Shown here piece by piece: positions 45,495 to 54,505 of a stretch of 64,000 nucleotides of DNA. The DNA is taken from contig NZ_BJOR01000001.1 of the NCBI RefSeq assembly GCF_006540305.1, positions 1,488,001 through 1,552,000 of the forward strand, written 5' to 3'. The stretch comes from Streptomyces sp. 6-11-2 (GTDB lineage: Bacteria; Actinomycetota; Actinomycetes; Streptomycetales; Streptomycetaceae). The first letter of the stretch is position 1. Every line of letters begins with the position of its first letter. Made by a program: the position numbers and the translations under genes. A model generated the notes under the pieces. It was not told where the DNA came from and did no database searches. It saw only the letters and a program-made list of their open reading frames with translations.

Positions 45495-47885
45495 TCAGGC
45501 CACCGGCTTGCCGTAGACGGCCATCTCGTAGATGGAGTACCCCCAGGTCGTACGGCGCTTGACGCCCTGCATCCGGATGTAGGACACCGGCTCGTCGCCC
45601 GTCAGCCGGATGACGTCGGTTCCGCACTCGGCCGGGGTCATGGTCGCGGCGGTGGTCCAGCCGACACCGTCCGCGGAGGTCTCCAGCCGGTACCGCTCGG
45701 CGCACGCGGATTCCCAGGCGAGGGTCACGGCGGCGACCTTCGCGGGTGCGGCGAGCTTGATCTGCGCCCAGGCGTCGTCCTGGTAGCCGGAGGCCCAACG
45801 GGTGCCCATGTCACCATCGTTGATGTACCGGGCGGCCAGCCGGTCCAGGTCCTGCTCCACGCTGGACGCGGTCGCGGTGCCCGCCGGTGCCAGGTTCTCC
45901 GTGCCGCCCGCCACGTCCCACAGGCCGAGGCGCACATCGGCCTGGACCAGGAAGGCGTCCAGGACGCCGTCACCGATCTTCGGCTGGACGCTGCCCCAGG
46001 TGTTGCGGGCCGGGTCCACCCGTACGGCCGCCGCCTTGCGCTGGAGGTCGCGGGAGGTGGTGAGCAGTTGCTGCGCACGGTCCGCGTCGCCCGCCTGCCG
46101 GGCCGCGAGCGCGTCGGCCATGGCGACGGCCGCCCGCCCCCACTGCTCCGTCGCCTTCAGCCAGGGCTCCGCGTCGGCCACGAAGCCCGCCTGCACCGCT
46201 CCCCCGCGGATGACGGCGGGCGCGTCGGCGATGGCGGCGGCGTACTCGCGCAACTCGGCCAGTGCCTCGGTGCGCCGGCCCGCGTCCCACTCCTGCCAGA
46301 ACCGCTTGACGCGGGCGTCGAGCGCCGGGGCCTGCGGCTGCCACGGCTTCGCGCCGAACGTGGGGGCGAGGTGGTTCAGGTCCGCGAAGACGGCCAGTGC
46401 CCCGGTGGCCGCACGGTCGCCCCCGGCGAGGTAGGACAGGGCGCGGGTCCAGTTCGACGCCGCGTCGTAGGCCCGGTCGTTCCAGGTGAAGTCGGCCGTT
46501 CCGAACACGGCGACCTTGCTGGCGTAGGGCTGGTTCATGGGGTTGGCGACGATGCCGTTGAGATGGTCGCCGAGCCCCTTCTCCCGCTTGTCGTAGGGCG
46601 CGAGCAGGAGCCGCCCCTGGGTGTTGCCGAAGTCGTTGACGGGGTAGTTGTCCCAGACGAAGACCTTCCGGCCGAACAGCTTCGACACGGCGTCCGCCTG
46701 GCTGTTGGTGATGGAGGGCGGGACGACGTCGGTCCCGGTCCACATCACGACGACCTTCGGGTCCAGCGTGGCCCGCATGGTCTGCTTGTACGCGGTGTCG
46801 GTCAGGTCGCCGTACTCGGTGGGCACCATCTGGAGGGCCTGGGCGCCCTCGTGGGTGTCCACGAAGGTGCGCTGGACGTCGTTCAGGAGGTCCACCTGCG
46901 CCCTGGCTGCGGCCGCCTGGCCCGGCGCGCCGTACGTCTCCCGGTCGCCGTCGCAGTTCCACCGGGTGTAACTGATGTCGTCCAGCGGGATGGAGAAGGC
47001 ACGCCCGCCCAGGTCGTACACCGCCTGGAGCTTCGCCTTGAGCGCCGCGCGGTCCGCCGGGTCGGAGTAGCAGATGGACCCGCCCGGGGACACGGCGAAG
47101 GTGAACCGGACGTGGTTGACGCTCGCGCGCCGCACCAGGGCCCCCAGCTCGGCGAGTTTGTCGGCCGGGTACGCCTCGCGCCACTTGTCCCTGTGGTACG
47201 GGTCGTCCTTGGGTGCGTAGACGTAGGTGTTGGCCTTGACGTCGCCGTAGAAGTCCATCTGGTCCAGCCGCTCGGCGGCGGACCACGGCTGACCGTAGAA
47301 GCCCTCGATGGTGCCCCGCAGCGGCATCGACGGGTAGTCGCTGACCTCCGCGCCCGCGACACGCCAGCCGTCGTCGCTGCGGACGAACAGCTGCCGCAGG
47401 GTCTGCACCGCGTAGAACTGCCCGGCCGCGTCCGCGCCGCCGAGCGCGACCTGGCGCTGCGGCCCGCCCGCGCCGACCCGCAGCGCGTAGCCCTCGGCGT
47501 GCTGGGGGACGCGGGTGTCGCCGAGCGCCTTGGCGATGTCGGGTCTGGTGGCGGGACCGAGGCGTACGGTGAGCAGTCCCGCGGGGACGGCCCGGTCCGG
47601 GGTGACGACGTCGATGCGGTCGGCACCGTGGGCCCGCAGCTCGCGCACGAGACGGTCCCGGGCGGCGGTGTCCGTGCCGTCGTCGGCGACGACGACCACC
47701 CGCCCGGTGACGTTGGCGTCGGCCCCGGCGCGGGAGAGGGACTGCGGGACGGGTGAGACGGCGGGCAGCCCCTGCCCCGGCGCGGGAGCGGGTTCGGCCT
47801 GGGCCTGCGGGACCAGTACGAGGGTTCCGGCCGTCAGTCCGGCGGCCAGGAGGCAAGAAGTGAGCAGCGAACGGCGTTTCTTCAT
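45495..47885 (-). CDS. Secreted GH84 beta-N-acetylglucosaminidase with CBM32-like domain
   Basis: A 796-residue secreted enzyme. The signal peptide spans residues 1-30 (MKKRRSLLTSCLLAAGLTAG, ending AQA). A GH20b-like alpha/beta domain (about 40-160) precedes the GH84 TIM barrel, which starts at RGTIEGFYGQPWS and carries the catalytic aspartate pair in IPLDDISY (about 299-306). A helical region follows, then a C-terminal F5/8C-type domain (about 665-796). GH84 enzymes cleave beta-linked GlcNAc from glycans or hyaluronan by substrate-assisted catalysis. The ATG at 47885 with GAGGAA upstream was taken because it opens the signal peptide; the frame extends to 48053 without one. A dre-like site lies 272 bp upstream, consistent with GlcNAc control. 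Confidence 0.93.
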   Translation of the reverse strand: MKKRRSLLTSCLLAAGLTAGTLVLVPQAQAEPAPAPGQGLPAVSPVPQSLSRAGADANVTGRVVVVADDGTDTAARDRLVRELRAHGADRIDVVTPDRAVPAGLLTVRLGPATRPDIAKALGDTRVPQHAEGYALRVGAGGPQRQVALGGADAAGQFYAVQTLRQLFVRSDDGWRVAGAEVSDYPSMPLRGTIEGFYGQPWSAAERLDQMDFYGDVKANTYVYAPKDDPYHRDKWREAYPADKLAELGALVRRASVNHVRFTFAVSPGGSICYSDPADRAALKAKLQAVYDLGGRAFSIPLDDISYTRWNCDGDRETYGAPGQAAAARAQVDLLNDVQRTFVDTHEGAQALQMVPTEYGDLTDTAYKQTMRATLDPKVVVMWTGTDVVPPSITNSQADAVSKLFGRKVFVWDNYPVNDFGNTQGRLLLAPYDKREKGLGDHLNGIVANPMNQPYASKVAVFGTADFTWNDRAYDAASNWTRALSYLAGGDRAATGALAVFADLNHLAPTFGAKPWQPQAPALDARVKRFWQEWDAGRRTEALAELREYAAAIADAPAVIRGGAVQAGFVADAEPWLKATEQWGRAAVAMADALAARQAGDADRAQQLLTTSRDLQRKAAAVRVDPARNTWGSVQPKIGDGVLDAFLVQADVRLGLWDVAGGTENLAPAGTATASSVEQDLDRLAARYINDGDMGTRWASGYQDDAWAQIKLAAPAKVAAVTLAWESACAERYRLETSADGVGWTTAATMTPAECGTDVIRLTGDEPVSYIRMQGVKRRTTWGYSIYEMAVYGKPVA

Positions 47886-48156
47886 GGATGCGTCCAATTC
47901 CTCGAATCGGAGCCACCGTTGGCGACGGCCTTCGCCGGCACCACCGGTCCTGCCGGCGCGCCTGGACGGCCTTGCCGCACGGGTGGCCTGGACGGCGTTC
48001 CCGGTGGTGCTCAACAGCGCCGTGAGACAGGCGGGTTGACCGCCCGGCCGCACCGGCGCACGGCAGATCGAGCCTCCTGACTCCTCTCCGGGGCAGCACT
48101 CACCGGGACCACAGTGGACGAAGACGTGCGGGCGTCACGCTCGCACAGGAACGACA

Positions 48157-48172
48157 TGTTGTCTAGACCACT
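48157..48172. promoter_or_regulatory. Candidate DasR operator (dre) upstream of GH84
   Basis: TGTTGTCTAGACCACT keeps the core GTCTAGAC and matches 13 of 16 dre positions. It is in the 332-bp gap 47886-48217 between the amidohydrolase stop and the GH84 start, both on the minus strand, so it can control GH84 independently of the upstream operon. Confidence 0.6.
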
Positions 48173-48217
48173 TGCCATCCCGGGGCCGCTCCCGGCACCG
48201 CTGCGCCGCCCGGCCGT

Positions 48218-49864
48218 TCACTCGGCGTGGACCGTCTCCCCCGCGACCAGGGTGAGTACGGCGCGGGTGCCGGACACGGCCGTGTCCGGGGCGAAGAGGT
48301 CCCGGTCGAGGACGGCGAGGTCGGCGGCCATGTCCTCGCGCAGCAGGCCGACTTCGTCGTCGTTGCCGTTCACCCAGGCCGAGCCGGCCGTGTAGGCGCG
48401 CAGGATGTCGGTCAGTTCCAGCCGTTCGTGCGACACGAACGGGCGGTCGGCGCCCGGCCATCCGGTGTGCGCCGAGCCGGGCGGTTCGGTGCGGTGCACG
48501 GCGACGTGCATGGCCTGCCACGGGTCGGCCGTGGTGACCGGCCAGTCGCTGCCCCCGGCGAGCCGGGCGCCGCTGTCCAGGAGCCGGCGGAAGGGGTACT
48601 GCCGGCCCGCTCGTCCCTCGCCCAGCAGCGGGTTGGTCAGCTCGTCGGTCTGCTGGTGGTGGGTCGCCCACAGCGACTGGACGTTGGCCGTCACCCCCAG
48701 AGCGGCGAAGCGGCCGATGTCCGCGTCGTCGACCAGCTGCACATGGGCGATGTGGTGGCGCCGCTCGCGCGCTCCGTTGGCCACGGCCGCGGCCTCGACC
48801 GCGTCCAGGCACTCGCGCACCGCCCGGTCGCCGATCGCGTGGAAGTGCACCTGGAAGCCGGCGGCGTCCAGGCGGGTCACCGCCTCGGCGAGCAGCGCGG
48901 CGGGCACGTTGGAGTGGCCGAGGTTGCCGGTGGCGCACCCGCAGGAGTCCAGGTACGGCTCCAACAGGGCGCCGGTGCCGTTCTCCAGCACACCGTCCTG
49001 CATCACCTTCACGGCGCCGGCCCGGAAGCGGCGGCCGGGCTCGCCGCGCCGCGCCACCAGGTCGTCGAGCTGCTCCGGGCCGCGGTCGCGGTCCCACCAC
49101 AGGGCGCCGGTGACCCGGGCCTTCAGCAGTCCCTCCGCGTCGGCCCGCCGGTAGGCGGCGAGCGTGTCGCCGGCCCCGCCGTACGCGCCGACGATGGCGT
49201 CCTGCCAGCCGGTGACGCCGTACCGGAAGAGGTGGTCCTGCGCGTGGCTCAGCGCCGCGAGCTGGTCCTCGACGGTGTCCGGCGGGAGCAGCCGGGCCAC
49301 CAGGTCCATGGCGCTCTCGTGCAGCACCCCGGTGGGCCGGCCGGCCGCGTCGCGCTCGATCCGCCCGGCCGGCGGGTCGGAAGTGGCCGCGTCGATCCCG
49401 GCGCGTTCCAGTGCCGCCGAGTTGACCCACGCCGAGTGGTGGTCGGCGTTGGGCAGGAACACCGGCCGGTCCGGCACGGCCGCGTCCAGCGGCTCCCGGG
49501 TGGGCCAGCCGCCGGGGAAGCAGTCCATGCTCCAGCCGCCGCCGAGGATCCACGGCCGGCCGGGGTGGGCGGCCGCGTACTCCCTGACGGCCGTGAGGCA
49601 GCCCTCGGCGTCGGTGGCGCCGGTGAGGTCGCAGCGCAGCGCCTCCAGGGCGCCCCAGACCGGGTGGATGTGCGCGTCCTGGAGGCCGGGCACCACGGTC
49701 CGGCCGGCCAGGTCGAACGTCTCGGACGGGCGGCCGGCGGCCCGGCGCACCTCGGCGTCGGTGCCGACGGCCGTGATCCGGCCGCCCGCCACGGCGACGG
49801 CCGTCGCGTGCGGGCGCCGCGGATCGCCGGTCCACACCCGGCCGCCGTGCAGGACTAGGGTCAT
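48218..49864 (-). CDS. Amidohydrolase family protein (YtcJ-like)
   Basis: A 548-residue amidohydrolase of the Amidohydro_3/YtcJ group. The metal-binding DAHIHPVWG motif is at about 63-71, a second histidine in FHAIGD at about 345-350, HIAHVQLVDD after it, and the final metal aspartate in GGSDWPV near 440. Related enzymes deacylate N-acyl amino acids or act on exoenzyme substrates; activity here is unknown. The start ATG overlaps the upstream cupin stop (ATGA), showing it is the last gene of the polyamine operon. That setting hints at hydrolysis of an acylated amine or amino acid made during polyamine breakdown, an inference from context only. Confidence 0.85.
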   Translation of the reverse strand: MTLVLHGGRVWTGDPRRPHATAVAVAGGRITAVGTDAEVRRAAGRPSETFDLAGRTVVPGLQDAHIHPVWGALEALRCDLTGATDAEGCLTAVREYAAAHPGRPWILGGGWSMDCFPGGWPTREPLDAAVPDRPVFLPNADHHSAWVNSAALERAGIDAATSDPPAGRIERDAAGRPTGVLHESAMDLVARLLPPDTVEDQLAALSHAQDHLFRYGVTGWQDAIVGAYGGAGDTLAAYRRADAEGLLKARVTGALWWDRDRGPEQLDDLVARRGEPGRRFRAGAVKVMQDGVLENGTGALLEPYLDSCGCATGNLGHSNVPAALLAEAVTRLDAAGFQVHFHAIGDRAVRECLDAVEAAAVANGARERRHHIAHVQLVDDADIGRFAALGVTANVQSLWATHHQQTDELTNPLLGEGRAGRQYPFRRLLDSGARLAGGSDWPVTTADPWQAMHVAVHRTEPPGSAHTGWPGADRPFVSHERLELTDILRAYTAGSAWVNGNDDEVGLLREDMAADLAVLDRDLFAPDTAVSGTRAVLTLVAGETVHAE

Positions 49865-50259
49865 GCGCCGGCCTCGTGGGTGCGCACCACGTACACCTTG
49901 CGGAGGGTCTCGTGGACCTGCCAGGTGCCGCGCCAGCCGGCCGGCATCGCCAGGGTGGCGCCGGGACGCAGCTCGACGTCCTCACCGCCCTCGGTACGGA
50001 CGGTGGCGGATCCGGTCAGCACCTGGCAGACCTCGTCGTAGCCCTCGCGGGTGGCGGTGAAGTGGCCGGGGTCGCACTCCCAGACGCCGACCTCGACCAG
50101 CCCGTCGGGGGACTGCCACAGGGTGCGGGTGGTCTCCCGCTGGCCGGTGGTGCTGGTCGGCTTGGGCGTCGCCGGGGGCAGGTCGGCGCTCGCCGCGTCG
50201 GCGAGGAAGGCGACGGCGGGGACGAGAGCGGTGGTGGCGGTGGCGCCGGCTGTTTCCAT
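49861..50259 (-). CDS. Small cupin-domain protein
   Basis: A 132-residue single-domain cupin of the DUF861 type. The barrel strands contain GVWECDPGHFTATREGYDEVCQVLTG-like sequence (about 65-90) with the Glu/His positions of cupin motif 1, and VELRPGATLAMPAGWRGTWQV for motif 2. The ATG 50259 has AAAGGAG 7 nt upstream. It lies 14 bp after the FAD oxidase gene and overlaps the next gene by 4 bp. Related small cupins are found with polyamine and ureide catabolic enzymes; a role as metal-dependent enzyme or ligand binder cannot be decided. Confidence 0.82.
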   Translation of the reverse strand: METAGATATTALVPAVAFLADAASADLPPATPKPTSTTGQRETTRTLWQSPDGLVEVGVWECDPGHFTATREGYDEVCQVLTGSATVRTEGGEDVELRPGATLAMPAGWRGTWQVHETLRKVYVVRTHEAGA

Positions 50260-50273
50260 GGGGGCTGCTCCTT

Positions 50274-51677
50274 TCAGCGTCCGCTGATGACGTTGGCGAC
50301 GCGTGCGATGACGGAGGTGCGCTCCAGACCGGAGTTCTCGTGCCGGTCGGCGGCGCGGTAGGCGACGTAGAGGCTGCGCACGCCGAGCCAGCGCAGCGGC
50401 TCCGGCTCCCAGCCGCGCACCTTGCGGCCGACCCAGGGCAGCCGGGTCAGGTCGGTCTTCTGGCCGAGGATCAGGTCGCGCAGGGTGCGTCCGGCGAGGT
50501 TGGTGGTGGTCACGCCGTGCCCGACGTAGCCGCCGGCCCAGCCGAGGCCGGTGTCCCGGTCCAGGTGGACGGTGGCGCACCAGTCGCGCGGCACGCCCAG
50601 CACTCCGGACCAGGTGTGGTCGATCGCGACGCCCTCGGTGGCCGGGAAGTGCTGCCTGAGGATGGCCTGGAGCTGCGCCTGGGTGGCGTCCCGGGTCTCG
50701 CCGCGCTGGTCGACGTGGGAGCCGAACATGTACGGGATGCCGCGCCCGCCGATGGCGATGCGGCCGTCGGTGGTGCGCTGGATGTAGCAGTACGAGTTGG
50801 CCTCGTCCCCGATCAGTTCGGCGCCGCGCCAGCCGATCTCCTCCCACGCGGAGGCGGGCAGCGGCTCGGTGACGATCATGCTGCTGTTCATCGGCAGCCA
50901 GACCCGGCGGTGGCCGCGCAGTCCGGCGGTGAACCCCTCCAGCGCCCGGATGACGTACGACGCCCGGACGGTGCCGTGGGTGGTGACCGCCTCGCGCGGG
51001 CGGATCTCGGTGACCTCGGTGCCCTCGTAGACGGCGACGCCCATCCGCTCCACCACGTCGGCCAGGCCCCGGACCAGCTTGGCGGGCTGGATGCGGGCGC
51101 AGTGCGGGCTCCACTGGGCGTAGCGGGCGCCGGCGATGCGGACCCGCTCGGCGAGCCGGTCCGCGTCGAGTTCGACCAGGTCGTCCTCGCCCCAGCCCTC
51201 GGCACGCAGCGTGGGCAGCCCTTCACGCAGCCGCCGCTCCTGCGCGGCGTTGGTGGCGACGTGCAGCAGTCCGTCCTTCTGGATGTCGGCGTCGATGCCC
51301 TCCTCCGCGGCGACCCGGATGACCTCGTCGACGGAGGAGAACATCTCCCGCTGCATGGCGACGGCCGGCTCCCGGCCGTGCGACTTCGCGTAGCGGCGCA
51401 TCTGGCCGGGCGGCTCGGCGCTGAGCCAGCCGCCGTTGCGGCCGGAGGCGCCGAAGCCGGCGAACTCCTTCTCCAGGACGGCGATCCTGAGGTCGGGCTG
51501 GGCCTTCTTGAGGTAGTAGGCGGTCCACAGGGAGGTGTAGCCGCCGCCGACGAGTGCGACGTCGACGTCCAGGTCGCCGGGCAGGGCGGGGCGGCGGGCG
51601 GGGACGCCGCTCTCCCGGAACCAGAAGGAGACGTCGCCGTTGACGAAGGTGGGGCTGGTGGCGGGGGTGGTGCTCAT
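50274..51677 (-). CDS. FAD-dependent amine/amino acid oxidase (PuuB-like)
   Basis: A 467-residue oxidoreductase of the DAO family. The dinucleotide fold is VDVALVGGGYTSLWTAYYL (about 38-56), followed by LEKEFAGFGASGRNGGWLS, the characteristic FAD-binding stretch of gamma-glutamylputrescine oxidase PuuB and its relatives. GWAGGYVGHGVTTTNLAGRTLRDL near 385-408 is the C-terminal FAD motif. It sits inside a polyamine-transport operon and overlaps the ATP-binding subunit gene by 4 bp, so oxidation of an imported polyamine or its conjugate is likely. No gamma-glutamylputrescine synthetase is in the window, so the free amine may be used, or the synthetase lies elsewhere. Confidence 0.87.
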   Translation of the reverse strand: MSTTPATSPTFVNGDVSFWFRESGVPARRPALPGDLDVDVALVGGGYTSLWTAYYLKKAQPDLRIAVLEKEFAGFGASGRNGGWLSAEPPGQMRRYAKSHGREPAVAMQREMFSSVDEVIRVAAEEGIDADIQKDGLLHVATNAAQERRLREGLPTLRAEGWGEDDLVELDADRLAERVRIAGARYAQWSPHCARIQPAKLVRGLADVVERMGVAVYEGTEVTEIRPREAVTTHGTVRASYVIRALEGFTAGLRGHRRVWLPMNSSMIVTEPLPASAWEEIGWRGAELIGDEANSYCYIQRTTDGRIAIGGRGIPYMFGSHVDQRGETRDATQAQLQAILRQHFPATEGVAIDHTWSGVLGVPRDWCATVHLDRDTGLGWAGGYVGHGVTTTNLAGRTLRDLILGQKTDLTRLPWVGRKVRGWEPEPLRWLGVRSLYVAYRAADRHENSGLERTSVIARVANVISGR

Positions 51678-52846
51678 CGTCCGCTCTCTTCCGTGGCGGC
51701 GACCGGGATCCGGTCGCCGGAAGTGGGTGGGTGGGTGGTGCCGGAGGGGTCGTCGAGCAGGACGCCCCGTTCGACGTCCCAGACCACGGTGACCTCGTCG
51801 CCGTGGCGGACGCCGGACAGCCGGTCGGCCTGCTCGCGGGCAAGCAGCACGGTGCCGTCGGGCAGGGCGAGTTCGAGCTTGCGGCCGGAGCCCAGGTATA
51901 TCTCCTGGGTGACACGGGCGGGCAGCGCGTTGGCCCCGGGCGCGACCGGCTCGGCGGCCGGCTGGACCCGCAGGTGCTCGGGGCGGACCACGACGGCGGC
52001 CGCGCCGCCCTCGGGCCGCCGTCCGGCGACGCGTACGGTGCGGTCGCCGACCCGCAGGCAGGAGTCGTCGCCGTCCGGCTCGACGCGTCCCCGTACGGTG
52101 GAGGACTCGCCGAGGAACTCGGCCACGAAGAGGCTGCGGGGCTTTTCGTAGAGTTCGCTCGCGGTGCCGACCTGCTGGATGCCCCCGTCGTCGAAGACGG
52201 CGATGCGGTCCGACAGGACCAGCGCCTCCTCCTGGTCGTGGGTGACGAAGACGAAGGTGGAGCCGACCTCCTGGTGCACCCGCTTGATCTCCAGCTGGAG
52301 GGATTCGCGCAGCTTCTTGTCGAGCGCGCCGAGCGGCTCGTCCATCAGCAGCACGCTCGGCTCGTACACCACGGCCCGGGCCAGGGCGACCCGCTGCTGC
52401 TGACCGCCGGAGAGTTCGCGCGGTCTGCGGTGGCCGTAGCCGCCGAGCCGCACGGTCTCCAGGGCCGCCTCGACCATCTCGGCGCGGCGGGCCTTCGGCA
52501 CCTTGCGCTGCTTGAGCGGGAAGGCGACGTTCTCCGCGACGGTCATGTGCGGGAAGAGCGCGTAGTGCTGGAAGACCATGCCGATGTCCCGCCGGTGCGG
52601 CGGCAGGTCCTGCATCTGCTTGCCGCCGATGGTCAGCGTGCCCGAGGTGGCGGCCGTGAACCCGGCGATGATGTTGAGGGTGGTGGTCTTGCCGGAGCCG
52701 CTGGGGCCCAGCAGGGTCATGAACTCGCCCGGTTCGATGACCAGGGAGACGTCGTCGACGGCGACGGAGTCCGCGTACTCCTTGCGCACCTGCGCCAGTT
52801 CGATACGGGCTCCGCGCGCCTTGATGAGGCTGGCGTCAGCGGACAC
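51674..52846 (-). CDS. potA: Spermidine/putrescine-type ABC transporter ATP-binding protein
   Basis: A 390-residue ATPase of the PotA/MalK group with Walker A GPSGSGKTT (about 49-57), Q-loop VFQHYALFPHM, signature LSGGQQQR (about 145-152), Walker B VLLMDEPLGALD and H-loop THDQEEAL. A C-terminal TOBE-type OB domain follows from about 255. It energises import of a polyamine by the two adjacent permeases. The start is the GTG 52846 with GGAGG 5 nt upstream; its first 11 bp overlap the upstream permease gene, and its stop overlaps the oxidase start, so translation is coupled throughout. Confidence 0.93.
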   Translation of the reverse strand: MSADASLIKARGARIELAQVRKEYADSVAVDDVSLVIEPGEFMTLLGPSGSGKTTTLNIIAGFTAATSGTLTIGGKQMQDLPPHRRDIGMVFQHYALFPHMTVAENVAFPLKQRKVPKARRAEMVEAALETVRLGGYGHRRPRELSGGQQQRVALARAVVYEPSVLLMDEPLGALDKKLRESLQLEIKRVHQEVGSTFVFVTHDQEEALVLSDRIAVFDDGGIQQVGTASELYEKPRSLFVAEFLGESSTVRGRVEPDGDDSCLRVGDRTVRVAGRRPEGGAAAVVVRPEHLRVQPAAEPVAPGANALPARVTQEIYLGSGRKLELALPDGTVLLAREQADRLSGVRHGDEVTVVWDVERGVLLDDPSGTTHPPTSGDRIPVAATEESGR

Positions 52847-53627
52847 GGTTCCTCCTGGCGGTGGCGAAGGTGGCGGCCAGCACGAGCACCGTGGTGAAGA
52901 CGATGATCAGGGTGGCGGCCGCGGCGATGGTGGGGTCGGTGTCCCGGGTCACGCTGGCGAACATCCTGACCGGCAGGGTCTGCAGGTAGGGGCTCTGGAT
53001 GAACAGCGAGACCACGACCTCGTCGAAGCTGGTGACGAAGGCGAACAGGGCACCGGAGACGACGCCCGGGGCGATCAGCGGCAGGGTCACCTGCCGGATG
53101 GCCCCCCAGCGGGTGGCGCCGCAGATCAGTGCGGCGTCCTCGAGGCGCCGGTCGAAACCGCGCAGGCTCGCCGTCACCGGGATGATCACGAACGGCAGGG
53201 CCAGCACGGTGTGGGCGGTGACGAAGCCGAGCAGGGTGCCCAGCAGGTTGTACTGGAGGAAGAGCGCGTACACGCCGATGGCGACCACCACGGTCGGCAC
53301 GATCATGGGGGCCAGCAGCAGCCCGTACGACGCCTTCACCCAGCGTGAGCCGGACCGGGTGAGCGCGATCGCGGCGGCGGTGCCCAGCACGGTGGCCACC
53401 ACCGCGACCAGGGCGCCGACCTGGAGCGAGGAGAACAGCGCCTCGGTCCAGCGGGGGTCGGTGAAGAAGTTGGTGTACCAGCGGGTGGACCAGCCGCTCG
53501 GCGGGAACACCAGGGACGCCTTGTCGGTGAAGCTCAGCGGGATCACCACGAGCGTCGGCGCGATGAGCCACAGGCCCACCAGCGCGCTGAACGCCCACAG
53601 CGCGATCCGCGCGGGTGCGGTCCTCAT
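52836..53627 (-). CDS. potC: Polyamine ABC transporter permease (PotC-like)
   Basis: A 263-residue inner-membrane permease with about six helices. The EAA loop that contacts the ATPase is LEDAALICGATRWGAIRQVTLPL (about 166-188), in the usual place between helices 4 and 5. The sequence order in the operon (PotD, PotB, PotC, PotA) and the length match PotC. The ATG at 53627 overlaps the PotB stop as ATGA, and its stop overlaps the PotA start. The substrate is inferred from the solute-binding protein and the linked oxidase. Confidence 0.92.
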   Translation of the reverse strand: MRTAPARIALWAFSALVGLWLIAPTLVVIPLSFTDKASLVFPPSGWSTRWYTNFFTDPRWTEALFSSLQVGALVAVVATVLGTAAAIALTRSGSRWVKASYGLLLAPMIVPTVVVAIGVYALFLQYNLLGTLLGFVTAHTVLALPFVIIPVTASLRGFDRRLEDAALICGATRWGAIRQVTLPLIAPGVVSGALFAFVTSFDEVVVSLFIQSPYLQTLPVRMFASVTRDTDPTIAAAATLIIVFTTVLVLAATFATARRNRVR

Positions 53628-54502
53628 CGGGCACCTCCCCGGTTGCGGGTGAAGCGCAGGACGAGGCCGACCAGTCCCAGCAGGACCAGCGTCACCGCCA
53701 GCAGCACCACGCCCATCGCTCCGCCGCGGCCCCAGGCGAGCAGCCCGTTGACCTGGGTGAAGATCTGCTGCGAGATCAGCGCCTGGTCGGGCGAGCCCAG
53801 GAGGGCCGGGGTGACGTAGAAGCCGAGCGAGGTGATGAACACGGTCAGCGCGCCGGCGCCCACGCCGGGCAGCGACAGGGGCACGAAGACCCGCAGGAAC
53901 GCGGTGGCCGGGCGCGCCCCCATGCCCTGCGCGGCGTCGAGGAGCCGGCGGTCGATGCCGCTCATCACCGCGTACAGCGGCAGCACCATGAACGGCATCA
54001 GCACCTGCGACATGCCGATCACCACCCCGGCGGGGGTGCGGATCAGCTGGAGCGGGCCCAGCCCCACGGTGCCGAGGATCTGGTTGACCACGCCGCTGTC
54101 CTGGAGGAGCACCACCCAGGCGAAGGTGCGCACCATCAGGCTGGTCCAGAACGGCAGCAGCACCAGCAGGGTGAGCCAGATCCGCGCCCGGGCGCCGACC
54201 ACGGTCATCAGGTAGGCGTACGGGTAGGAAAGCACCAGGGTCACCAGGGTGACGACGGCGCCGACGGCCAGGGTGCGCACCAGCGTGGCGATGGCGACGT
54301 CGCTGGTGAAGAACCAGGAGTAGTTGCCCGCGCCGGGTGTGGGCTCGCTGACGCTGCGCCAGGCCATCAGGCCCAGCGGCACCAGGAAGAGCACGGCCAG
54401 CAGGACCAGCGCGGGCAGCAGCAGCCATCCCCACCGGCCGCCGACGCCCTTGCGGGGCCGGCCGCCGGTGGCCGGGGAGGCGATCTCGATCAGGGCCGTC
54501 AT
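53624..54502 (-). CDS. potB: Polyamine ABC transporter permease (PotB-like)
   Basis: A 292-residue permease with a cytoplasmic N-terminus, about six transmembrane helices (first at WLLLPALVLLAVLFLVPLG) and the EAA loop LLDAAQGMGARPATAFLRVFVPL at about 190-212. Together with PotC it forms the membrane channel. It starts 3 bp after the PotD stop, so it is co-translated. The helix-rich middle part contains WTSLMVRTFAWVVLLQDSGV, typical of PotB-type proteins. Confidence 0.92.
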   Translation of the reverse strand: MTALIEIASPATGGRPRKGVGGRWGWLLLPALVLLAVLFLVPLGLMAWRSVSEPTPGAGNYSWFFTSDVAIATLVRTLAVGAVVTLVTLVLSYPYAYLMTVVGARARIWLTLLVLLPFWTSLMVRTFAWVVLLQDSGVVNQILGTVGLGPLQLIRTPAGVVIGMSQVLMPFMVLPLYAVMSGIDRRLLDAAQGMGARPATAFLRVFVPLSLPGVGAGALTVFITSLGFYVTPALLGSPDQALISQQIFTQVNGLLAWGRGGAMGVVLLAVTLVLLGLVGLVLRFTRNRGGAR

Positions 54503-54505
54503 GGG